Shown: positions 17,452 through 25,858 of the stretch, one piece after another
How the letters are laid out: each line of letters begins with the position of its first letter
How positions within the stretch are numbered: the stretch's first letter is position 1
From: Actinomadura rubrisoli
GTDB taxonomy: Bacteria; Actinomycetota; Actinomycetes; Streptosporangiales; Streptosporangiaceae
Assembly (NCBI RefSeq): GCF_004349215.1
Contig: NZ_SMKU01000054.1
Location: 1 to 37,305 of the forward strand
Length of the DNA stretch: 37,305 nucleotides
Reading direction: 5' to 3'
Notes under the pieces: model-generated
Told to the model about the DNA's origin: nothing
Databases searched by the model: none
Seen by the model: only the letters and a program-made list of their open reading frames with translations
Translations under genes and position numbers: made by a program

Positions 17452-17527
17452 CCGGTAGCGATAACGGTCACATTCTGTACCCGATTGCGGACACTATGAA
17501 GTCGGCGCCCGTCAGGACCGGCGCGGC

Positions 17528-17881
17528 TCATTGGGCCGTCGTGGAGGGAAGGGCGCCGAGAGCCTCGCGGAGCGTGTCGTAGACCGGGACGAACTTGTCG
17601 ATCCCGGTGATGCGGAAGACGCGCTGGACACGCGGCGGAAGCGCGATGAGGGCGATGCAGACGCCGCGCTCCATGGCCCGGCGGTTGGCGGCGACGATCG
17701 CGTTCAGGCCCGAGGAGTCGCAGAACGTGACCTGCCGCATGTCGACGACCATGGGGCCGCCCGTGTCCACGACGTCGAACAGCGTCCCCTCGAAGCGCGC
17801 GCGGGACACCACGTCGATGTCGCCCTGCACGCGGACGACGGTGCAGCGATCGTCGCGCAACAGGCTGATGTCGAAGTCCAC
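17528..17881 (-). CDS. STAS-domain anti-anti-sigma factor
   Basis: 117 residues, a complete single STAS domain. The phosphorylatable Ser is in the FCDSSGLNAIV motif (S56, equivalent to Ser58 of SpoIIAA). VRVQGDIDVVSRARFEG is the usual first strand and helix. Such proteins bind anti-sigma kinases of the RsbW/SpoIIAB type and release an alternative sigma factor when unphosphorylated. No cognate anti-sigma kinase or sigma gene is in this window, so the partner is elsewhere. Start: GTG at 17879-17881 with AGGTGA just upstream (short spacing). It converges on glnH with a 76-bp gap that contains only short weak inverted repeats. Confidence 0.9.
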   Translation of the reverse strand: MDFDISLLRDDRCTVVRVQGDIDVVSRARFEGTLFDVVDTGGPMVVDMRQVTFCDSSGLNAIVAANRRAMERGVCIALIALPPRVQRVFRITGIDKFVPVYDTLREALGALPSTTAQ

Positions 17882-18331
17882 GGGTCACCTCGCGCCCCAA
17901 CGTGAGAGGGCGCTCGTGGCCCGTCTCAGGTGACTCCTCAGGATTGCGCACCGGTGCCCGCATTCCAAGCACTTCCCGGGAAAAGGACCAGGTCGCCCGG
18001 CCGTGTCCCGGACCGGAACGCCCCGGGCGCCACCGGGCCGGCTCCGCCGTCCCCAGGCCCGGCGGAGCCGCCCCGCTTCAGGCGACCGGCCCGGAGAAAG
18101 TTACGGCAGAGAAACTTACTTCGCAGTAAGAAATGGTGGGCCGATGAGATCATGTATTCATTGCGGGGCGAAGTCGGCGAGAACGCCCTTGGCACGGTAT
18201 AACCTTCTCAGGACTGCCCGTGACCTGCGGGAGGGCCATTTCTGACCCACCTGGCAGGGAGAAAAGCAGGTGGTGACCAGAGCCCGGATCGGCGCAGACG
18301 TTACAGTGGCGGTGCCGAATCGGGAGGCTGG
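17882..18331. promoter_or_regulatory. 450-bp gap between STAS and PlsC genes, with two inverted repeats
   Basis: No convincing gene. A GC hairpin with perfect 9-bp arms (GGCTCCGCC 18040-18048, GGCGGAGCC 18061-18069, 12-nt loop) is terminator-like but has no T-run. A second perfect inverted repeat, CTTACT-TCGC-AGTAAG at 18115-18130, sits in a locally AT-richer stretch and looks like an operator or a short hairpin near a promoter. The gap serves divergent transcription of the two flanking genes. A 33-codon frame at 18144-18245 with a CxxC motif was considered but lacks a ribosome-binding site. Confidence 0.45.
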
Positions 18332-19006
18332 GTGTTCTACACGTTCATGACGCGCGTCGTGCGTCCGATCCTCTGGCTGCTTTTCCGCCCGCGGGTGGTG
18401 GGCGGGGAGAACGTGCCCAGCTACGGGCCGCTCATCGTGGCCAGCAACCACCTGTCGTTCATCGACAGCTTCATCATCCCCCTGGCCGTCCCCCGGCCGG
18501 TCACCTACATCGCCAAGGCGGACTACTTCGAGGGCGGCGGCCTGAAGAACGCCTTCGTCCGCTGGTTCCTCACCAACCTCGGCCACGTGCCGGTCCGCCG
18601 CGGGGCCAGGCGCGCCGCGATGGGCGCCCTGGAGCAGGCCGCCGAGATCCTCGACAACTCCGGCGCGTTCGCGATCTACCCGGAGGGCACCCGCTCCCCG
18701 GACGGCCGGCTCTACCGCGGCCGGACCGGCATCGGCTGGCTCGTCCTCACCTCCGGCGCCCGCGTCCTCCCGGTCGCCCTGGAGGGCACCGAGAAGATCC
18801 AGCCGATCGGCTCATCCTTCCCCCGCGTCTTCGGCCCGCGCCCCACCGTCCGGATCGGCCCGCCGATGGACTTCTCCCACTACGGCGACCTGCCGCCCGC
18901 CAAGGCCCGCCGCGCCATCACGGACGAGATCGTCGAGACCATCCACAAGATGTCCGGCCAGGAGTACGCCGCCGTCTACAACGAACGCGCCGAAGGCCGC
19001 CCCTGA
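18332..19006 (+). CDS. plsC: 1-acyl-sn-glycerol-3-phosphate acyltransferase (PlsC family)
   Basis: 224 residues. The acyltransferase motif I HX4D is H40 and D45 (SNHLSFIDS), motif III is YPEGTRSPDGRLYRG (E118-G-T-R121), and a final VLPVALEGTEKI carries motif IV. A hydrophobic, amphipathic N-terminus (FMTRVVRPILWLLF) probably anchors it to the inner face of the membrane. The expected role is transfer of an acyl chain to lysophosphatidic acid in phospholipid synthesis. Actinomycetes carry several paralogues and some use other acyl acceptors, so the exact substrate is uncertain. The GTG at 18332 is preceded by GGGAGG at 18322-18327. Confidence 0.9.
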   Translation: MFYTFMTRVVRPILWLLFRPRVVGGENVPSYGPLIVASNHLSFIDSFIIPLAVPRPVTYIAKADYFEGGGLKNAFVRWFLTNLGHVPVRRGARRAAMGALEQAAEILDNSGAFAIYPEGTRSPDGRLYRGRTGIGWLVLTSGARVLPVALEGTEKIQPIGSSFPRVFGPRPTVRIGPPMDFSHYGDLPPAKARRAITDEIVETIHKMSGQEYAAVYNERAEGRP

Positions 19007-19126
19007 CCCCACCGCTTGGCACTCCGGAGGCGGCCTCTCCCTTTCGTCGGTGATTTCCGCGTTGGATCGTCCTGTGGGCGTGTCGTCTGCGGTGACTTGC
19101 GTGGTCTGCGCCGTAAGGTCGCCGGC

Positions 19127-19822
19127 ATGGCCCACAGGCTCCTCCCTTTCACGCTGCTCGCGACGCTGGCGGCGGTGTCGGCGTGCGGCGGCGGTGAGCG
19201 CGCCGAGCAGACCGGTACCGGCGAGGCCGTCCTCGCCGGCAACGGCTACACCTCCGACCAGCTCGAACAGGCGCTGCTCACCGGGGCGCCCGGCTACCAG
19301 CGGCAGGGCGACCCCGACTCCGGCGAGTACGGGACGCTCAAGGCGTTCCAGGACCTCGCGCAGCTGCGGCGGCAGGTGACCGTCGACCGGCCGCGGTGCC
19401 AGGTCGGCGGGGGCGGCCTCGTCGGGAACGTGGAGCCCGACGTCCCGGCGGCGCTCGCCACGTTCACCAGGCGCGACGGCCAGACCGTCACCGAGACGCT
19501 GATGGGCATGTCCGACGCCGACGCCGAGAAGCAGGTGAACGCGCGGGTCCCGGCCGGCTGCCTGACCTTCCGCACCAAGGTCGGCTCGCAGTGGTCCGAG
19601 CACCGGGTGGCGGAGTCGCCGCGGGGCGCCATCGGCGAGGGATCCCGGACGGTCGGCGTCACGACCCTCAGCGGCGGCGCGCACACCAGGTCCTGGTACG
19701 TGGTGTTCAAGGCCCGGCACTATGTCGCGACGATCAGCGTCTTCGGGGCGAACGCCACCCGCCAGGAGGCCGAGCGGCTCGCCCGGCAGTCGCTCGCGCA
19801 GGCCCGCCAGATCCTGCCGTAA
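19127..19822 (+). CDS. Secreted lipoprotein of unknown function
   Basis: 231 residues. A clear lipoprotein signal peptide ends in AVSAC with the lipidated Cys at position 20, then a GGGERAEQTGTGE linker. The mature domain is a mixed alpha/beta protein with two further Cys residues (RPRCQVGG and VPAGCLTF) that could form a disulfide. I recognise no enzyme motif. The general look (GYTSDQLEQALL..., VVFKARHYVATISVFGANATRQEAERLARQSLAQARQIL) resembles LpqN/LpqH-like or sensor-domain lipoproteins of actinomycetes, but no family can be named. The ATG at 19127 begins the signal peptide directly. Anchored to the outer face of the membrane. Confidence 0.82.
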   Translation: MAHRLLPFTLLATLAAVSACGGGERAEQTGTGEAVLAGNGYTSDQLEQALLTGAPGYQRQGDPDSGEYGTLKAFQDLAQLRRQVTVDRPRCQVGGGGLVGNVEPDVPAALATFTRRDGQTVTETLMGMSDADAEKQVNARVPAGCLTFRTKVGSQWSEHRVAESPRGAIGEGSRTVGVTTLSGGAHTRSWYVVFKARHYVATISVFGANATRQEAERLARQSLAQARQILP

Positions 19823-19934
19823 CCGGCCTCGCGGTACGTCTCGTCCAACGGATAACGTTCGTCTACGCGGGGCGGACGCACCGCGCGCCGGCACGCGCCC
19901 AGCGCGGCCGGCCACGTCGGCAGCGGGGGTTCCT

Positions 19935-20138
19935 TTGATCGGCAAGGAGGGCCGGGTGACCGGCCGGATCGGTCCCGGCCTTGTCGGAGAGGTCATGGTC
20001 CCCGTCCGCGGCGGGTCCGAGGCGTTCTACGCGCACCCGGTCGACCCGCGCGACGAGATCGGCGTCGGGACGATCATCGTGGTGGTCGAGTACCACCCGC
20101 CCCGGACCGTCTACGTCGCCCCGGCGTTCGGGCAGTGA
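19935..20138 (+). CDS. Small NfeD-like OB-fold protein next to flotillin
   Basis: 67 residues from a TTG at 19935 that is preceded by a GGGGG run. The protein reads as a single beta-barrel: IGKEGRVTGRIGPGLVGEVMVPVRGGSEAFYAHPVD, DEIGVGTIIVVVEYHPPRTVYVAPAF. The pattern (G-x-G-x-V...G-V-x(n)-G-x-A...I-x-x-G-x-x-V-x-V-V) is that of the C-terminal OB-fold of NfeD/YuaF proteins, which are normally encoded beside flotillins, as here (96 bp upstream). The membrane segments of longer NfeD proteins are missing, so this is a minimal soluble form. A GTG at 19956 is an alternative start but would cut the first strand. Confidence 0.72.
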   Translation: MIGKEGRVTGRIGPGLVGEVMVPVRGGSEAFYAHPVDPRDEIGVGTIIVVVEYHPPRTVYVAPAFGQ

Positions 20139-20234
20139 GAACGCACCGGTTCGGGCGAACCGTCCGGTAGTTCCCCGCGTCTATTGGAGAACGCGCACGG
20201 ACCCCGGGCCGGCGCCAGAGCGGAGGAGGCCCCC

Positions 20235-21566
20235 ATGCCAATGATCATCGGCGCGATCGCCGTGGTCGTCGCCATCATCGTGCTGATCGTGTTGTTCAAG
20301 ATGGTCTGGCGGGTCGCCGAGCCGAACGAGGCGCTGATCATCTCCGGTCTGGGCGCCAAGTCCAAGCCGATCGACGGCGTGGAGAGCCTCGGATTCAAGA
20401 TCGTGACCGGCAAGGGCACCCTGGTGCTGCCCGGCTTCCAGGTGTCCCGGCGCCTGCGGCTCGACAGCCGCGCCGCGAACCTGCAGGTCAGCTGCGTCAC
20501 CCAGCAGGGCATCCCGGTCAAGGTCCGCGGCGTGGTCATCTACAAGGTCGGCGACGACTTCGTCTCGATCGCGAACGCGGCGCGGCGCTTCCTGGAGCAG
20601 CAGGGCTCGATGGACGGCGCGATCCACGAGCTGTTCACCGGCCACCTCCGTTCGATCACCGGCAACCTCACCGTCGAGGACCTCATTCTCAACCGGGAGC
20701 GCCTGACCAGCGAGACCCGCGGCTCCGCCGCCGACGAGATGAGCAAGCTCGGCCTGATCGTGGACTCGCTGCAGATCCAGGAGATCGACGACGAGACCGG
20801 CTACATCACCAACCTGGGCCGCCCGCACGCCGCCAAGGTCGCCGCCGCCGCCCGCATCGCCGAGGCCGAGCGCGACCAGGAGGCCACCCAGCGCGAGCAG
20901 GAGGCCATGCGGGAGAACGCGGCGGTGATCCGGGACACCGAGATGAAGAAGGCCGAGTACGAGGGCCAGGTCCAGCAGGCCGCGCAGCAGGCCCGCCAGG
21001 AGGTCATCCTCAAGGAGACCCGCAACGCCGAACTGGAGGCCGAGCGCACCGAGAAGCGGCTGGAGAGCGAGGTCCGCAAGCCGGCCGACGCCCGCGCCTA
21101 CGAGCAGGTCAAGCTGGCCGAGGCCGAGCGTGAGGAGCGCATCGCGCACGCCCAGGCGGCGGCCACCGAGGTGCAGCTGAGGGCACAGCGGGAGGCCGAG
21201 GCCACCCGCCTGATCGGTGAGGCGCAGGCCGACGCGACCCGGCGGAAGGGTCTCGCCGAGGCCGAGGCGATCAAGGCCCGGGCCGAGGCGCTGGCGCACA
21301 ACACCGACGCGGTCATCGCGCAGCAGCTCGCCGAGCAGTGGCCCCAGATCGTCGAGGCGGGCGCCAAGGTGTTCGGCAACGTCGACAACATGGTCGTCCT
21401 CAACGGCGCCGAGGGCATCGAGGACATGCTCGCCAAGGCCCTCACGCTCGGCGGCACCGGCCTCGGCGTCGCCCGCCAGCTCCTGGCCGGCATGAACGGC
21501 CAGAACGGCCAGAACGGCCAAACCCCGGCCGTCCCCGTCCCGGTAGACCCCTCGAAGGCCAAGTAG
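20235..21566 (+). CDS. Flotillin-like SPFH protein
   Basis: 443 residues. One N-terminal membrane helix (about 2-23, MIIGAIAVVVAIIVLIVLF) is followed by an SPFH/band-7 domain (about 25-190, with VWRVAEPNEALIISG and the core VEDLILNRERL). A long coiled coil comes next, with the Glu-Ala repeats of the flotillin family (AEAERDQEATQ, AEAEREERIAHAQ, ADATRRKGLAEAEAIKARAEAL), and the C-terminal oligomerisation region (EQWPQIVEAGAKVFGNVDNMVVLNG) after that. The end is NGQNGQNGQ and a Pro/Val tail. Flotillins organise membrane microdomains and affect fluidity. The ATG at 20235 has GGAGGAGG at 20222-20229. With the small NfeD-like gene it forms the standard NfeD-flotillin pair. Confidence 0.93.
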   Translation: MPMIIGAIAVVVAIIVLIVLFKMVWRVAEPNEALIISGLGAKSKPIDGVESLGFKIVTGKGTLVLPGFQVSRRLRLDSRAANLQVSCVTQQGIPVKVRGVVIYKVGDDFVSIANAARRFLEQQGSMDGAIHELFTGHLRSITGNLTVEDLILNRERLTSETRGSAADEMSKLGLIVDSLQIQEIDDETGYITNLGRPHAAKVAAAARIAEAERDQEATQREQEAMRENAAVIRDTEMKKAEYEGQVQQAAQQARQEVILKETRNAELEAERTEKRLESEVRKPADARAYEQVKLAEAEREERIAHAQAAATEVQLRAQREAEATRLIGEAQADATRRKGLAEAEAIKARAEALAHNTDAVIAQQLAEQWPQIVEAGAKVFGNVDNMVVLNGAEGIEDMLAKALTLGGTGLGVARQLLAGMNGQNGQNGQTPAVPVPVDPSKAK

Positions 21567-21589
21567 GCCACCGGTCCTTCAAGTGTCGT

Positions 21590-21617
21590 GGGGTCGCGCT
21601 CGTCCGGGCGCGGCCCC
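21590..21617 (+). terminator. Probable terminator after the flotillin gene
   Basis: GGGGTCGCGC (21590-21599) pairs with GCGCGGCCCC (21608-21617), ten pairs including one G-U, across an 8-nt loop, 24 bp past the flotillin stop. There is no U-run, as usual in high-GC actinomycetes. Confidence 0.45.
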
Positions 21618-21625
21618 GGGCCGGG

Positions 21626-21636
21626 ATTGAATCAAT
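21626..21636. promoter_or_regulatory. Palindromic operator candidate before the NrtR-like gene
   Basis: ATTGA-A-TCAAT is a perfect 11-bp palindrome in an otherwise GC-rich gap, 30 bp before the start of the Nudix-winged-helix gene. Position and symmetry fit autoregulation. It does not match an NrtR box I can quote. Confidence 0.35.
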
Positions 21637-21666
21637 ACCGTGCAGCAGACACGCTAGGTTCGACTT

Positions 21667-22341
21667 ATGTCCGTGCCGAGGCTCGCCGTTACCGTCGACC
21701 TTGTCGTCCTCACCGTGCGGGAGCAGCGGCTCTCCGCGCTGATCTGGCGGCGCGACCGGGCGCCTTACGACGGGACGTGGTCGCTGCCCGGCGGGTTCAT
21801 CCAGCTGGACGAGGACCTCCCGGCTGCGGCGTCCCGGCTGATGGCCGAGCGGGCGGGTCTCGCGGACGTGCGGATCCATCTTGAGCAGCTCGCCACGTAC
21901 GGGTATCCCGACCGCGACCCCCGGCAGCGGGTGGTGAGCGTCGCGTATCTGGGGCTCGCGCCGGATCTGCCCGCCTCCAGCCGTGCGCAGGTGCTGTGGA
22001 CGGCCGTGGACGAGCTCATCCACCACGACAGCGCCGCTTTCGACCACCGGCGGATCCTGTGCGACGGCGTCGAGCGGGCGCGGGCCAAGCTGGAGTACAC
22101 CTCGCTGGCCGCCGCGTTCTGCCCGCCGGAGTTCACCGTCGCCGAGCTGCGCCGCGTGTACGAGATCGTCTGGGGCACCGTCCTGGACCCGCGGAACTTC
22201 CACCGGAAGGTCACCGGCGCCGACCGCTTCCTGATCCCCACCGACCGCACGACGACGCGCGACGGGGGCCGCCCCGCGCGCCTGTACTCCCAGGGGGACG
22301 CCGAGCAACTGCGCCCCCCGATGCTGCGCCCCCGGGCCTGA
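21667..22341 (+). CDS. NrtR-like regulator: degenerate Nudix domain plus winged helix
   Basis: 224 residues. The N-terminal Nudix fold (about 8-140) has the family frame GGFIQLDEDLPAAASRLMAERAGL (42-65 in numbering), but the catalytic RE..EE pattern reads R57-L58 and E61-R62, so two of the metal-binding glutamates are gone and hydrolase activity is unlikely. The C-terminal part (about 150-215, LAAAFCPPEFTVAELRRVYEIVWG...NFHRKV...) is the winged helix-turn-helix seen in NrtR, which senses ADP-ribose-type ligands through the inactive Nudix domain and represses NAD or sugar genes. No NAD-pathway gene is next to it, so the target is unknown; an 11-bp palindrome upstream suggests self-control. ATG at 21667; no strong Shine-Dalgarno. 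Confidence 0.82.
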   Translation: MSVPRLAVTVDLVVLTVREQRLSALIWRRDRAPYDGTWSLPGGFIQLDEDLPAAASRLMAERAGLADVRIHLEQLATYGYPDRDPRQRVVSVAYLGLAPDLPASSRAQVLWTAVDELIHHDSAAFDHRRILCDGVERARAKLEYTSLAAAFCPPEFTVAELRRVYEIVWGTVLDPRNFHRKVTGADRFLIPTDRTTTRDGGRPARLYSQGDAEQLRPPMLRPRA

Positions 22342-22405
22342 CCGTGGCCGTTTGACCTGGGGCGATGGATTGAGCACCGTTGGGGCGTTGCTAAGTTCTC
22401 ACCCT

Positions 22406-22705
22406 ATGAATGGTGACTCGTCCGAAGTGTTGAGCCTGCTCGTGCGGGACATCGGCGAGGCCGGGGTCGCGGAGATGGACTCCTCTCCGGGGCTGGCGGC
22501 CGCCGTCGACCAGCACGTGGCCGCCCTCCGCGACGAACTCGGCGCCCGGGGCGAGGCCCCGGGCGAGGACGACCTCATGAGGTACCTCCAGGGCTTCGCC
22601 GAGGACGCGTTCAAGCGGGGCTGGTGGCCGGACAGCACCCGCGACTGGGAGTTCGTCCGGATCGTCGCGATCTGCTGGATGATGCGGCAGTCGACCGGAC
22701 GGTAG
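22406..22705 (+). CDS. Small hypothetical protein (possibly DUF6401-like)
   Basis: 99 residues, acidic, soluble, helical: LLVRDIGEAGVAEMDSSPGLAAAVDQHVAALRDEL near the start and an aromatic-rich end (AFKRGWWPDSTRDWEFVRIVAICWMMRQ). The N-terminal pattern resembles the small DUF6401 proteins of actinomycetes, but I am not sure. The ATG at 22406 starts a few residues before the conserved-looking part; the Shine-Dalgarno is poor. It sits 75 bp before the aminotransferase gene on the same strand. Function unknown. Confidence 0.6.
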   Translation: MNGDSSEVLSLLVRDIGEAGVAEMDSSPGLAAAVDQHVAALRDELGARGEAPGEDDLMRYLQGFAEDAFKRGWWPDSTRDWEFVRIVAICWMMRQSTGR

Positions 22706-22780
22706 GGACGCTCTTTTCGCCCTGGAACGGGCGGGTCCGTAGGCTGGTGGCGACCGCCCCTGTTCAACTGGAGGACAACG

Positions 22781-23860
22781 GTGTCCGAGGTACCCACTCC
22801 CCGCTTCCGCTCCGTCCTCGACCGGTTCGTGGCCTACAAGCCCGGCAAGGTCGTGGTGTCGCCCGAAGGCCGCTCGTTCAAGCTGTCGTCGAACGAGTCG
22901 CCGCACGGCCCGCTGCCGTCCGTCCTGGACGCGATCGGCGAGGCCGCGGGAAGTGTGAACCGCTACCCCGACAACAACGCCACCGCGCTGATCGAGGCGA
23001 TCGGCGCGCACTGCGGTGTGCCCGCCGACCACGTCGCGGTGGGCTGCGGGTCCGTCGGGGTGTCGGAGATGCTCCTGGAGGCGGTGGCGGAGCCGGGCGC
23101 GGAGATCGTGTACGCGTGGCGGTCGTTCGAGGCGTACCCGCTGCTGGTGGCGCTGTCGGGCGCGACCGGCGTGCAGGTGCCGCTGCGGGACGAGACGCAC
23201 GACCTCGCGGCGATGGCCGACGCGATCACCGAGCGCACCCGGCTGGTCTTCGTCTGCAACCCCAACAACCCGACCGGCACCGTCGTCCGCCGCGCGGAGA
23301 TCGAGGCGTTCCTGGCCCGCGTCCCCGAGGACTGCCTGGTGGTCCTGGACGAGGCATACCGCGAGTACGTGCGCGACGACGAGGTCCCCGATGGGCTCAC
23401 CCTCTACGGCGACCGTCCGAACCTCGTGGTCCTGCGCACGTTCTCCAAGGCGTACGGGCTCGCCGGGCTGCGGATCGGCTACCTCGTCGCCCACCCGCTG
23501 GTGGCCGGGGCGATCCGCAAGACGTTCCTGCCGTTCAGCGTCAACTCGATCGCCCAGGCGGCCGGCGTCGCTTCGCTGGCGGCCACCGACGAGCTGCTGG
23601 CGCGGGTCGAGGGCACCGTGAAGGAGCGCGACCGGGTCCGCGGCAGCCTGGTCGCCGACGGCTGGACGGTGCCGCCCACGGAGGCCAACTTCGTCTGGCT
23701 GCGGCTCGGGGAGCGGACGATGGAGTTCTCCGCCGCCTGCGACGCGCGAGGCGTGAGCGTCCGGCCGTTCGCGGGCGAGGGTGCCCGCGTCTCGATCGGC
23801 TCGCCGGAGGAGAACGACGCGTTCCTGGCCGTCGCCAAGGACTTCCCGCACCGCGGCTGA
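22781..23860 (+). CDS. hisC: Histidinol-phosphate/aromatic aminotransferase (PLP fold type I)
   Basis: 359 residues, the usual length for HisC. Visible PLP-enzyme landmarks are SSNESPHGP near the N-terminus, [11 protein letters not shown] (cofactor contact), [11 protein letters not shown] (Asp to the pyridine nitrogen), the Schiff-base Lys in [16 protein letters not shown], and the C-terminal Arg region. It should transfer an amino group from glutamate to imidazole-acetol phosphate or to aromatic 2-oxo acids. No other his gene is nearby, so this may be the second actinobacterial paralogue (HisC2/aromatic transaminase) rather than the histidine operon enzyme. The GTG at 22781 follows CTGGAGG at 22768-22774. 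A perfect 26-bp palindrome after the stop is its terminator. Confidence 0.9.
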   Translation: MSEVPTPRFRSVLDRFVAYKPGKVVVSPEGRSFKLSSNESPHGPLPSVLDAIGEAAGSVNRYPDNNATALIEAIGAHCGVPADHVAVGCGSVGVSEMLLEAVAEPGAEIVYAWRSFEAYPLLVALSGATGVQVPLRDETHDLAAMADAITERTRLVFVCNPNNPTGTVVRRAEIEAFLARVPEDCLVVLDEAYREYVRDDEVPDGLTLYGDRPNLVVLRTFSKAYGLAGLRIGYLVAHPLVAGAIRKTFLPFSVNSIAQAAGVASLAATDELLARVEGTVKERDRVRGSLVADGWTVPPTEANFVWLRLGERTMEFSAACDARGVSVRPFAGEGARVSIGSPEENDAFLAVAKDFPHRG

Positions 23861-23880
23861 CCCGGGGGCCCGCCTCGCCG

Positions 23881-23906
23881 CGCCCCCGGACGGCCGTCCG
23901 GGGGCG
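23881..23906. terminator. Bidirectional terminator between convergent genes
   Basis: A perfect 26-bp palindrome with 13-bp arms (CGCCCCCGGACGG and its complement) lies 21 bp after the hisC stop and 21 bp from the stop of the regulator on the opposite strand. Symmetry and position support termination in both directions. Confidence 0.7.
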
Positions 23907-23926
23907 GCCCTGCCGCCGCCCGCGCG

Positions 23927-25261
23927 TCAGCTCGGGGTGGTGGCCTTGGGGCCGAGCTTCTCGACGATCAGCCGGTAGAGCTGGCGCGGGCGGCCCGGCT
24001 GCGGCGTCCGGTTCGGGGGCAGCGGCCAGGCCAGGCCCTCCTCGACGAGCGTGCGCAGCAGGCGGCGGGCCGTGCGCGGGGTGACGCCGAGCATCTTGCC
24101 GGCGTTCTCCGCGTCCACGATCAGCGGCTGCTCCTGGTCGCCGAGCTTGTCGGCCAGGCGCGCGAGGATCTCCAGCCCCTTGGGCTTGGCCTGCGGCTGG
24201 CTGCGCGGCGGCGTGCGCGGCGCGGGCACCAGCGCCCGGCCGTCGCGGTCGAGCGCGAAGCCTTGCGCCCGCTGCGAGCTCTGCGAACGGGCCAGCGCGG
24301 CGCGCGCGTGGTTCTCCGCCTCGTGCGCGGTGCGGCCCATGCCGATGCCGACCTCGATGGCGAGCCCGAGCTCCTCCCTGACCCGCTCGACGAACGGCGG
24401 CGTCCGGAAGCCCTCGGTGGACGCGGTGACCGAGCCGCGCGTGGCGATGACCAGGTAGCTGTGGTCGTCCAGCGGCCACACCGACGCGTTCATCCGGTGC
24501 GCCTCCTGGAGGAGCACCCGGTGCAGGGCGAGCTTCAGCTCGTCCCGCCAGTAGCGCGGGGTGACCCGGCGCGGCGTCTCGCGCAGCGTCGGGACGTCCA
24601 CCAGGACGACGACGAGCTGCGACTCCTCCAGCCGGTGGTGAGCGCCGAGCAGCGCCGCCGTCTGGAGGGAGCTGCGGATGGCCGCGCCGGTGGGACGGAC
24701 CCGGATGGTGGGCACGCCCGCCATCTCCATCCGCTCCGCCGTCGCGTGGACGCAGGTCATCGCGACCGTCGTCGCGCCCCGCCGCCACAGCCGCTCGTGG
24801 AAGGCGGCGAGCGTTCCCGGCCCGGCCGCCTCCTCGCGCAGGTGCACCTGCTCGGTGCCCAGACTGATCTCGCCGTACGCCTCCTCGACCTCGGCCCGGC
24901 CGAGCACGTCGATGCTCACCCGGGACGGGTCGAAACGCTCGTCGAGGGATGCCCGCAACAGCGCGCCCTGGAGGGCGGCGCCGTTCAGGGGCACGTAGGT
25001 GGCCGGCATGGTGAGCACGCCCGCCTTGCGGGCGAAGTCGTACGGCACCGGGCTGGCGAACAGGCACACGTCCACGCCCGAGCCCAGCCGCACGACCTTG
25101 TCGGCCGCCTCCTGTTCGTCCCGATATGCGGCGGCCACCAGCCGGCTCGGTACCGGCGTCGGGCCGTGGCCCATCAGCATGACCCGCTCCACAAGGTCAT
25201 GCGGACCCACAACGCCGATCGTGAGATCGGGTGTGACCGATCCCGTTCTCGCGGCCGTCAT
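23927..25261 (-). CDS. Regulator with sensor domains and C-terminal winged helix
   Basis: About 444 residues from the chosen ATG (MTAARTGSV). The N-terminal half (about 10-230) looks like a sensor with repeated alpha/beta elements (LTIGVVGPHDLVERVMLMG, VDVCLFASPVPYDFARKAGVLTMPA, TTVAMTCVHATAERMEMAGVPTIRV). The middle (about 235-350) resembles a degenerate GGDEF/cyclase-like fold (LVVVLVDVPTLRE..., YLVIATRG, LGLAIEVGIGMGRTAHEAENHARAALARS) with no GGDEF active-site motif. The end (about 375-440) is a winged helix: IVDAENAGKMLGVTPRTARRLLRTLVEEGLAWPLPP. I infer a transcription factor whose ligand is unknown. In-frame ATGs at 25315 and 25381 could add 18 or 40 residues without recognisable structure. 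It is convergent with hisC and preceded by a long regulatory gap. Confidence 0.75.
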   Translation of the reverse strand: MTAARTGSVTPDLTIGVVGPHDLVERVMLMGHGPTPVPSRLVAAAYRDEQEAADKVVRLGSGVDVCLFASPVPYDFARKAGVLTMPATYVPLNGAALQGALLRASLDERFDPSRVSIDVLGRAEVEEAYGEISLGTEQVHLREEAAGPGTLAAFHERLWRRGATTVAMTCVHATAERMEMAGVPTIRVRPTGAAIRSSLQTAALLGAHHRLEESQLVVVLVDVPTLRETPRRVTPRYWRDELKLALHRVLLQEAHRMNASVWPLDDHSYLVIATRGSVTASTEGFRTPPFVERVREELGLAIEVGIGMGRTAHEAENHARAALARSQSSQRAQGFALDRDGRALVPAPRTPPRSQPQAKPKGLEILARLADKLGDQEQPLIVDAENAGKMLGVTPRTARRLLRTLVEEGLAWPLPPNRTPQPGRPRQLYRLIVEKLGPKATTPS

Positions 25262-25820
25262 CGATGATCGCTCGCTTCCGGTCCAGCCTCTTGGCGGGGG
25301 TCCGGCCCCGGCCATGCGTTCGCGCACGCTCCGCCCAACGGTTGACTCATGGCTTGTCGCCCCTGCCTTCTGACCCAGCACCGCAGTTCCCGTGCGATTC
25401 GTTCCTCAGTGGGCAGATCGGGTCAGGGCGACGATGTGTGACGCCCAGACGCGAAATCGAATCAAGAGTGCGGCGAAAAAGTAACCTACGCGACCCCCTG
25501 GTCAGTAATTTGTCACCATTCGGCCAGCCTTGATCCTGCATCTTCGGTCGTCCGAAGTTGAAAAACAAGACCCGAAAACGCCGCAAGGGCCCTCCCCTGA
25601 CGCTGATGCGCACTGGGGGGACCCCTGCGGTGTCCGTTTGGTTTACGCGCAGGCCGAAACCCGACCGTCTCACTCCTTGGAAGGCGGGAAAGACGAGCGA
25701 TCCGCCCGCGCGACGGAGATCATCTGGTGTGGTGAATTTCTACCGCGTTACGGTCACGCTGAACAGGAGCGTTCCAGACGTTACATCCCAGGTCAGGGCG
25801 TCGTCTGCGAAACCCGGGAA

Positions 25821-25858
25821 GCGTTACCGATCAGCCATGCGTAGCCGCCCGGTAACGC
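25821..25858. repeat. Perfect 9-bp inverted repeat around GTTAC words
   Basis: GCGTTACCG at 25821-25829 and its exact complement CGGTAACGC at 25850-25858, separated by 20 bp. A closely similar GCGTTACGG stands at 25745-25753. The spacing (about three helical turns centre to centre) fits a protein-binding site better than a hairpin. Confidence 0.6.

Noticed and set aside
18144..18245. 33-codon frame with a CIHCG motif in the STAS-PlsC gap
   Set aside because: Weak ribosome-binding site, no upstream signal; the Cys pair alone is not enough.
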